Below, piece by piece: positions 15,399 to 20,402 of a DNA stretch of 20,402 nt (position 1 is its first letter; each line of letters opens with the position of its first letter). A model generated the notes under the pieces. The model worked only from the letters and a program-made list of their open reading frames with translations, was not told where the DNA came from and did not search any database. The translations under genes were made by a program, and so were the position numbers. The stretch is from Rhodospirillales bacterium (GTDB lineage: Bacteria > Pseudomonadota > Alphaproteobacteria > CACIAM-22H2): positions 1 to 20,402 of the forward strand of contig JACQAF010000130.1 in the NCBI GenBank assembly GCA_016195145.1. Direction: 5' to 3'.

Positions 15399-17762
15399 AT
15401 GAGCCCGATACTTCGCATTGCATGCCGGCTCGGCCTGGCAGGATTACTCCTGGCGGGAAGCGCCGTCTTGGCCGCAGCCGCACCTAGCGGATCGGGGGGC
15501 GAAAAACGCGTCGCCCTGATCATTGGCAACAGCGCCTATAAAGAGGCCCCGCTCAAGAACCCGGTCAACGACGCCCGCGCCATGGCCAAGACCCTGCGCG
15601 AGCAGGGGTTTGAAGTGATCCTGCGCGAGGACGCAACCAAGACGCAGATCAACGACGCGGTCGGCGAGTTCGGCGAGAAGCTGAGCGAGGGCGCGGTCGG
15701 CCTGTTCTTCTTCGCCGGGCATGGCATCCAGGTCCAGGGGCGGAACTACATGGTGCCGGTCGATGCGCGCATCACCTCTGAACAGCGGGTGCGGCTGGAG
15801 ACGCTCGACGTCGAGGCGGTGCTCGACCAGATGCAGGCGGCGCGCACGCGGGTCAGCATGGTGATCCTCGACGCCTGCCGGAACAACCCGTTCGAGCGGC
15901 GCTTCCGCTCTGTATCCGGCGGCCTCGCGCAGATCAACGCGCCGACCGGCACGCTGATCGCCTACGCTACCGCGCCCGGCAAGGTGGCGGCCGACGGCGA
16001 GGGCGAGAACGGCCTGTACACGCAAGAACTTCTCGGGGCGCTGCGCCTGCCGGGCCTCAAGATCGAGGATGTGTTCAAGCGCGTGCGCGTCGCGGTGATG
16101 CAGAAATCGAACGAATCGCAGATCCCGTGGGAAGCCTCGTCGCTGACCGGCGATTTCTATTTCTCGCCGGGCGCCGCGGCGTCCGTCGCGTCGCTGACCG
16201 GACCGGCCGCGCCCATCGATCCCCAAACGGTCGAGCTCGCCTTCTGGGATTCGGTCAAGGGCAGCAACAATCAGGTCGAGCTTCAGGCCTATATCGACAA
16301 ATACCCGAACGGCACGTTCGTCGCGCTGGCCCGCAGCCGGCTGGCCGCGTTGCGCGCCGCAAAGCCAGCCGCCGCGAACGCCGCGCCGGCTGCGCCATCG
16401 GCGGCCGACAAGGAACTGATTTTCTGGGACTGGATCAAGGCCAGCACCAACCCGACGATGTTCCAGGCCTATCTCGAACAATATCCATCGGGAAACTTCG
16501 CCGCTTTCGCGCGCGTTCGGCTGGCTGAGCTGTCGGCGAAGCCGGCGACGGCCGTCGCTACGGGAGCCCCGGCCGCAGGGACCGTCGTTGCAACCCCGCC
16601 GCCGACGCCGCAACCGACCCCTTCGGCCGCCCCGACGCAGGTCGCGGCGGCGCCAGCCATCGGCGCAGTCGCCGCTGTGGCTGGTCAGCCATTGGCATTT
16701 CGCGGCATCTGGACCGGCATCGGCGCGGTCGAGACACGCACCGTACGCAGCGATTTGCGCTTCAGTTGCAGCGCCATGCCCGTCCGCATCATCGTCAATG
16801 GCCGCCGGGCGACGGGCGAGATTCGCATGAGCGAGGGCTGGCTCGCCGAGTTCTCGGCGCGCACCGACGATGCCGGGCGTCTGAGCGCGGTGCAGATCGA
16901 CGGGAAATGGGGAATCGCGGTGAGCGGCAGGGTCGATGCACTGCGTATCGAGGCGATCAATCTCGACTCAGGCCAGTGCGTGATCGGGGCCAAGCTGCAG
17001 CGGGAATCGGACATCGTGCCGACGGCAGCGGCGCAAGCCGCGCCGGCCGCACGCACAACCTTCTCGTCGAGCAAGGGCGCCGTTGCGGCCCGTAGCAACT
17101 ACGCGAGCCTCTATAAGTGCGAGCCGCGCGCCATGCGCATCGTCGTCGAGGGGGATCGCGCGGCGGGCGAAATCGATCTGGCCGAAGGAACCGCGAGATT
17201 TTCCGGCCGGGTCGACGGCGAGGGCAATCTCTATCAGGTCAACGTCGACGGATCGTGGCGTCTCCTTGTCAGCGGTCGCGTCGACGGCCAGATCAAGATG
17301 ATTATGCAGGGCGGCGGCGTCGGAATCTGTACCCTTACCTACGACATGCAGCGCGACGACGCCCGGCTGGCGTCCGCCGCATCGGCCCCCCGGTTCTCCC
17401 CCCAACAAGCCGCGGCCCCGGCCATTCCGGGCGCACGACGGGCTTTCTCGTCGAACAATGCCACCGTCCTTTTCAAGAACCCGCGCGGCCTCCGTTACGC
17501 GTGCGAGCCCCGTTCGATACAGCTTGTGATCGATGGCGATAACGCATCGGGGGAGGTCGAGCTCGTCGAAGGCACGGTCGAATTCAAAGGCCAAATCGAC
17601 GCCGAAGGCAATCTGCAGCAAGTCAAGGTCGTCGGTCCGTGGGCCCTCGAATTCAGCGGGCGCGCCGACAAGCAAATCCGAGTTTCCTCAGTTGGTCAGT
17701 TTTTCCCCACCCCTCTTTGCACCATCGCCTACGATATGCAGGCGGCGCCCCTCCCCCCATAA
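15399..17762 (+). CDS. Exported caspase-like (C14/metacaspase) protein with internal repeat domains
   Basis: A 787-residue protein. A Sec signal peptide covers about 1-30 (MSPILRIACRLG, hydrophobic core, VLAAAA), so it acts in the periplasm or outside. The caspase p20-like domain about 36-260 starts with KRVALIIGNSAY; the dyad is H108 (FFFAGHG) and C160 (LDACRNNPF), both intact. Two degenerate 60-residue-spaced modules follow (FWDSVKGSNN with W283; FWDWIKASTN with W343), each ending in YxxxYPxGxFxALAxxRLAxL. After a Pro/Ala linker come three beta-rich domains of about 100 residues (434-536, 554-655, 681-786). I chose ATG 15399 because it gives a standard signal peptide and has GAGA just upstream; ATG 15381 adds six residues. 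Substrate unknown. C14 proteases of this type usually cut after basic residues. Confidence 0.9.
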   Translation: MSPILRIACRLGLAGLLLAGSAVLAAAAPSGSGGEKRVALIIGNSAYKEAPLKNPVNDARAMAKTLREQGFEVILREDATKTQINDAVGEFGEKLSEGAVGLFFFAGHGIQVQGRNYMVPVDARITSEQRVRLETLDVEAVLDQMQAARTRVSMVILDACRNNPFERRFRSVSGGLAQINAPTGTLIAYATAPGKVAADGEGENGLYTQELLGALRLPGLKIEDVFKRVRVAVMQKSNESQIPWEASSLTGDFYFSPGAAASVASLTGPAAPIDPQTVELAFWDSVKGSNNQVELQAYIDKYPNGTFVALARSRLAALRAAKPAAANAAPAAPSAADKELIFWDWIKASTNPTMFQAYLEQYPSGNFAAFARVRLAELSAKPATAVATGAPAAGTVVATPPPTPQPTPSAAPTQVAAAPAIGAVAAVAGQPLAFRGIWTGIGAVETRTVRSDLRFSCSAMPVRIIVNGRRATGEIRMSEGWLAEFSARTDDAGRLSAVQIDGKWGIAVSGRVDALRIEAINLDSGQCVIGAKLQRESDIVPTAAAQAAPAARTTFSSSKGAVAARSNYASLYKCEPRAMRIVVEGDRAAGEIDLAEGTARFSGRVDGEGNLYQVNVDGSWRLLVSGRVDGQIKMIMQGGGVGICTLTYDMQRDDARLASAASAPRFSPQQAAAPAIPGARRAFSSNNATVLFKNPRGLRYACEPRSIQLVIDGDNASGEVELVEGTVEFKGQIDAEGNLQQVKVVGPWALEFSGRADKQIRVSSVGQFFPTPLCTIAYDMQAAPLPP
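16699..17753 (+). repeat. Three tandem copies of an about 100-residue beta-rich domain
   Basis: Within the caspase-like gene, three segments (about 16699-17008, 17059-17364, 17443-17756) share one pattern: an N-terminal FSS/FRG stretch, a Cys (FSC, YKC, YAC), [VI]-x-[IVL]-x-[VI]-x-G-[DR]-x-A-[TAS]-G-E-[IV], a glycine-bounded F-[SK]-[AG] strand, D-[AG]-x-G-x-L-x-x-V, a Trp strand (KW, SW, PW), [SF]-G-R-[VA]-D and a second Cys near the end (QC, IC, LC). Each copy could hold one disulfide. The DNA copies have diverged, so the duplication is old. Confidence 0.7.
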
Positions 17763-17825
17763 CGCCGTGCCGCCGCCCGCCAGGTTGCACGCGACCGTCG
17801 TGACGCTTGGTTGAACAGCGGCAAG

Positions 17826-17862
17826 TTCCGGCAAATTTTTCGCCGCCGCGCCCTTGCCGGAA
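17826..17862. other. 9-bp inverted repeat TTCCGGCAA / TTGCCGGAA
   Basis: Perfect arms at 17826-17834 and 17854-17862 with a 19-base interior. The right arm contains the -35 box of the downstream candidate promoter. It could be a paired protein-binding site or a 3' hairpin of the caspase-like mRNA; no T-run follows, so it is not a typical terminator. Confidence 0.4.
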
Positions 17863-17882
17863 ACCGCCGTTGCGCGTATCAT
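17854..17882 (+). promoter_or_regulatory. Sigma70-type promoter upstream of the RNA candidate
   Basis: TTGCCG (17854-17859), exactly 17 bases, then TATCAT (17877-17882): four and five matches to the consensus boxes. A start would be expected near 17889. It has no coding gene immediately downstream before a strong terminator at 17999. Confidence 0.55.
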
Positions 17883-17888
17883 TTTAAA

Positions 17889-18030
17889 CGTGATCGTCGC
17901 TGTACGGTCACGCATAAGCCGCCGCAACTCCTTTGCGGTGACTGGGTTCCCGTCATGCCGCGGGTGGTGGACGAACCATAAATGATCGTTGATCAAGGGA
18001 GCCGTCGCTTTCGAGCGACGGCTCTTTTGT
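17889..18030 (+). ncRNA. Candidate small RNA or leader/attenuator before sua5
   Basis: The roughly 140-base interval between a good promoter and a strong intrinsic terminator holds no convincing reading frame but folds into successive hairpins by eye. The first is CGTGATCG (17889-17896) with CGGTCACG (17905-17912). The second is CCGCAA (17922-17927) with TTGCGG (17933-17938), its loop being CTCCT, complementary to an SD sequence. The third is TGAC (17939-17942) with GTCA (17952-17955). The terminator stem is 17999-18024. I do not recognise a known RNA family. Either it is a free small RNA that may pair with ribosome-binding sites, or it is a 5' leader that attenuates sua5, whose ATG is 45 bases after the terminator stem and which has no clear promoter of its own. 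Confidence 0.5.
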
Positions 18031-18034
18031 TTTT
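17999..18034 (+). terminator. Intrinsic terminator with UUCG tetraloop
   Basis: Stem GAGCCGTCGCT (17999-18009), loop TTCG (18010-18013), stem AGCGACGGCTC (18014-18024), then TTTTGTTTTTG. An 11-pair perfect stem, a stable tetraloop and a U-run make it a textbook plus-strand terminator. The minus strand has no T-run after the stem, so it is one-directional. Confidence 0.93.
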
Positions 18035-18068
18035 GTTTTCCGCCGCCTGTGCTAGGCAATTTGTCGCC

Positions 18069-19037
18069 ATGCCCCGCCGTCCATCCCGCATCGCCAAGCC
18101 GACCCGCGCCGCCATCGCCCGCGCCGCCGCCCTGCTGCGTCGCGGCGCGCCGGTCGCCTTTCCGACCGAAACCGTTTACGGCCTCGGCGGCGATGCGACA
18201 TCGGACCGGGCGGTGGCCGGGATTTTCGCCGCCAAGGCCCGGCCGCGTTTCAATCCCCTGATCGTTCATCTCGGCGATCTGCGCGCCGCGGCGCGTCTGG
18301 TGCGTTTCGACGCCCGCGCCCGGGCGCTCGCCAGCGCCTTCTGGCCGGGGCCGTTAACGCTCATCCTGCCCCGCCGACCGGGTTGCCGGGTTTCGTGGCT
18401 CGCCTCGGCCGGCCTCGATACGCTGGCCGTGCGGGTGCCCGACCATCCGGTCGCCCTGGCGCTGCTGCGCGCCGTCGGCCGGCCGGTCGCCGCGCCCAGC
18501 GCCAACCGTTCCGGCCGGATCAGCCCGACCGCCGCCCGCGATGTCGCTCGCTCGCTCGGCCCGCGCGTGTCGCTTATTCTTGACGGAGGGCGATGCCAGG
18601 TCGGCGTCGAATCGACGGTGGTCGATCTGTCCGGGCCGGCGGCGGTGCTGTTGCGCCCGGGCGGCGTGCCGCGCGAGGCGATCGAACGCGTCATTGGCCC
18701 GCTTGGCCGCGCCGGGGCCGGGCGCAAGCTGAAATCCCCCGGCCAGTTACCGAGCCATTATGCGCCGACGCTGCCGCTACGCCTCGCCGCCGCCGCGCCG
18801 CGCCGCGCCGAAGCCTATCTCGCCTTCGGCAAGACGCCGGCGAAGCTGCGGCCAGAAGCCGTGCGAAACCTTTCGCCGAGCGGCGATCTTGCCGAAGCGG
18901 CGAGCAACCTGTTCGCCATGCTGCGCGCGCTCGACCGGCCGGAATTTTCGGCGATCGCCGTGGCGCGGATTCCCGATCGCGGGCTGGGCGCTGCGATCAA
19001 CGACCGTCTCGCCCGCGCCGCAGCGCCACGGCGGTAA
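18069..19037 (+). CDS. sua5: L-threonylcarbamoyladenylate synthase, Sua5 type
   Basis: A 322-residue enzyme that makes threonylcarbamoyl-AMP from threonine, bicarbonate and ATP, the first step of the t6A37 modification on ANN-decoding tRNAs. YrdC domain about 10-205: FPTETVYGLGGDA, KARPRFNPLIVH, the FWPGPLT motif, PSANRSGRISPT and ESTVVDLSG. A linker with SPGQLPSHYAP follows, then the C-terminal Sua5 domain to about 318, so it is the long Sua5 form and not TsaC. ATG 18069 is chosen because the longer in-frame start at 17982 would translate through the terminator hairpin. No clear SD is visible. The only promoter seen upstream is before the terminator, so read-through may set expression. It converges on the chemoreceptor gene with eight bases between stops. 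Confidence 0.94.
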   Translation: MPRRPSRIAKPTRAAIARAAALLRRGAPVAFPTETVYGLGGDATSDRAVAGIFAAKARPRFNPLIVHLGDLRAAARLVRFDARARALASAFWPGPLTLILPRRPGCRVSWLASAGLDTLAVRVPDHPVALALLRAVGRPVAAPSANRSGRISPTAARDVARSLGPRVSLILDGGRCQVGVESTVVDLSGPAAVLLRPGGVPREAIERVIGPLGRAGAGRKLKSPGQLPSHYAPTLPLRLAAAAPRRAEAYLAFGKTPAKLRPEAVRNLSPSGDLAEAASNLFAMLRALDRPEFSAIAVARIPDRGLGAAINDRLARAAAPRR

Positions 19038-19045
19038 AGCCCGCC

Positions 19046-20332
19046 CTAGGCGGCGCGCACGGCGGCCAGGAACCGGTCGACCTCGCTGCGCAACTGCTCC
19101 GATTGCTTGGCGAGATCGCCCGCCGCCGAAAGCACCTGCCCCGCAACCTGTCCGGTCTCGCCAGCCGCCCTGGTCACGCCACTGATATTCGACGAAACGT
19201 CTTCGGTGCCCTTGGCCGCTTCCTGGACGTTGCGCGCGATCTCCTGCGTCGCCGCACCCTGCTCCTCCACCGCCGAGGCGATAGCCGTGGCGATCTGACT
19301 CACCTCGCCGATCGTCGCGCCGATGCCCTGGATGACGGCGACCGAATCCCTGGTCGCCGATTGGATGGCGTTAACCTGGGCGGCGATGTCCTCGGTCGCC
19401 TTGGCCGTCTGGTTGGCCAGGCTCTTCACCTCCGAGGCGACAATCGCAAAGCCCCTGCCCATTTCGCCCGCCCGCGCCGCCTCGATGGTGGCGTTGAGGG
19501 CGAGGAGATTGGTCTGACCGGCGATGGCGTTGATCAGCTTGACCACGTCGCCGATCTTCTGCGCCGCCTGGGCCAGGCCCTGAACCGAGACATTCGTACG
19601 TCCGGCCTCGTCCACTGCCTGACGGGTGATCTTGCTCGACTGCTCAACCTGGCGGCCGATCTCGGCGATCGAGGCCGACAGCTCCTCGGCCGCCGTCGCC
19701 ACCGTCTGCACGTTGGACGAAGCCTCGCCGGAGGCGCGCGCCACCATCGTCGTACGGCGCGAGGTGTCCTCGGCCGTCTCCGACATGATCTTGGCCGAGG
19801 ACTGCATCTGCGTCGCCGCCGAAGCGACCGCGCCGACCACCGCATCGATCGCCACGCCGAAATCGCGGGTGAGCTTTTCCATCGTCGCCCGGCGCTTTTC
19901 CTTGATCTCGTTCTCCGCCTGCCGAGCGCGCTCAAGCTCGGCGTTTTTCGCCATGCTGTCCTTGAACACGGCGACAGCGCGGGACATTTCGCCGATCTCG
20001 TCCTGCTGGTCGAGGCCGGGAATGACGACCGCATGATCGCCGGTGGCCAGCGCCTTCATCGTCGCGGTCAAGCCGACGACCGGCCGCACGATGACCCCCC
20101 GCACGGCGACGATGGCCAGCGCGAGCGCACCGAAAATCCCGACGACGGCGATCCCAACGAGCAGGATCAGCCGATTGCGCAGATATGCATCGAGTTCCTC
20201 ATTCAATCGGGCGATCAGTTTGTTGTTTTCGCTGGCGAGCGTCTGGAGTTCCTGGTTGAGGTTCTGACGGTTGGTCCGGTTCGCAGAAGCTTGGGTTAGC
20301 CTAAAAAAGAAAAAGAAATAGACAGAATTCAC
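19046..20332 (-). CDS. Methyl-accepting chemotaxis protein, 5'-truncated (lacks first membrane helix and sensor)
   Basis: Signalling part of a chemoreceptor that relays ligand binding to CheA/CheW. In the 428-residue reading: a helical stalk about 12-52, a membrane helix about 54-78, HAMP about 78-131, and the coiled-coil signalling domain about 160-425 with the hairpin tip GQTNLLALNATIEAARAGEMGRGF (272-295). There is no C-terminal CheR-binding pentapeptide. Receptors of this type normally have an earlier membrane helix and a periplasmic sensor; both are missing. The first ten residues (MNSVYFFFFF, GTG start at 20332) are encoded by AT-rich repeat-like DNA and are not receptor sequence. The break is near 20290-20302. 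The product may be expressed as a sensorless signaller, or the gene may be dead or mis-joined. Confidence 0.85.
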   Translation of the reverse strand: MNSVYFFFFFRLTQASANRTNRQNLNQELQTLASENNKLIARLNEELDAYLRNRLILLVGIAVVGIFGALALAIVAVRGVIVRPVVGLTATMKALATGDHAVVIPGLDQQDEIGEMSRAVAVFKDSMAKNAELERARQAENEIKEKRRATMEKLTRDFGVAIDAVVGAVASAATQMQSSAKIMSETAEDTSRRTTMVARASGEASSNVQTVATAAEELSASIAEIGRQVEQSSKITRQAVDEAGRTNVSVQGLAQAAQKIGDVVKLINAIAGQTNLLALNATIEAARAGEMGRGFAIVASEVKSLANQTAKATEDIAAQVNAIQSATRDSVAVIQGIGATIGEVSQIATAIASAVEEQGAATQEIARNVQEAAKGTEDVSSNISGVTRAAGETGQVAGQVLSAAGDLAKQSEQLRSEVDRFLAAVRAA

Positions 20333-20402
20333 AGGATTAACAAGATTAAAGCGGTTTCCGAGATTGCTTTTGCTTCTGTTCAGATTTTATATCCTGTAAA
20401 TC
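20300..20402. repeat. AT-rich repeat-like sequence with ACAGGAT/ATCCTGT inverted arms
   Basis: About 100 bases with sharply lower GC than the rest of the window. ACAGGATTAACAAGATTAAA (20331-20350) is partly mirrored by the inverted ATCCTGTAAATC (20391-20402), with the seven-base core ACAGGAT/ATCCTGT exact. A purine run (about 20301-20320) borders the chemoreceptor gene. Translated on the minus strand it gives the FNLVNPVNSV type of peptide typical of ACAGGATTxAC-type dispersed repeats seen in many bacterial contigs. It continues to the window edge, so its size is unknown. Confidence 0.55.

Noticed and set aside
15399..17762. Caspase-like gene as part of an anti-phage system
   Set aside because: It has a signal peptide, there is no sensor or partner defense gene beside it, and its neighbours are housekeeping genes (cysQ, sua5).
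17982..18068. Longer N-terminus for Sua5 starting at 17982, which resembles a signal peptide
   Set aside because: It would be translated through the intrinsic terminator hairpin and has no SD. Sua5 is cytoplasmic and the family starts near the 18069 Met.
17688..18269. 193-residue minus-strand frame across the RNA candidate and the start of sua5
   Set aside because: It overlaps the terminator and the ends of two solid genes, has low-complexity Gly/Arg segments, and shows no plausible SD or motif.

Overview
The window is GC-rich, densely coded chromosomal DNA that looks alphaproteobacterial. The clues are a DUF4169 mini-protein, GC-rich codon use, a CoxL form II-type molybdoenzyme, a HAMP-type chemoreceptor and short intergenic gaps. 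I would guess a Rhodospirillales-like lineage, but the genus cannot be read from the sequence. No rRNA, tRNA, CRISPR array, transposase or phage gene was seen.

Layout. (1) 2-2773, plus: the 3' part of a membrane-bound dCACHE-HAMP-GAF-GGDEF-EAL protein. The GGDEF site is degenerate and the EAL site is intact, so it is probably a c-di-GMP phosphodiesterase. (2) 8216-2786, minus: one transcription unit headed by a clear TPP riboswitch. It encodes a periplasmic solute-binding protein of the 2-aminoethylphosphonate-type family, a two-subunit family I CoA-transferase-like enzyme, a CaiB/BaiF (family III) CoA-transferase, a DUF4169 peptide and an M24-fold hydrolase without the metal ligands. (3) 10629-8291, minus: an SRAP (YedK/HMCES) DNA-protein crosslink protein, frameshifted near its 3' end, and a P5C dehydrogenase-like aldehyde dehydrogenase. 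(4) 11989-10668, minus: a promoter, a 51-residue CxxC membrane peptide, and a 349-residue protein that joins an 11-residue-periodic Cys/Trp membrane segment to a metzincin-type zinc site, followed by a hairpin. (5) 12164-15300, plus: an orphan molybdenum hydroxylase large subunit overlapping cysQ. (6) 15322-17762, plus: two abutting palindromes, then an exported caspase-like protein with two kinds of internal repeats. (7) 17854-18035, plus: a promoter, a structured stretch of about 140 nt and a strong intrinsic terminator. This is a candidate small RNA, or an attenuator leader for the sua5 gene that follows. (8) 19046-20332, minus: a chemoreceptor lacking its sensor half, cut at an AT-rich repeat-like sequence that fills the window end.

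How the genes fit together. The minus-strand block in (2) reads as uptake plus CoA-activation chemistry tied to thiamine pyrophosphate status. The substrate is not evident, and no permease or ATPase is present. The most unusual items are the CxxW hendecad/metzincin protein with its coupled mini-protein, the TPP switch on an orphan binding protein, and the RNA candidate before sua5.
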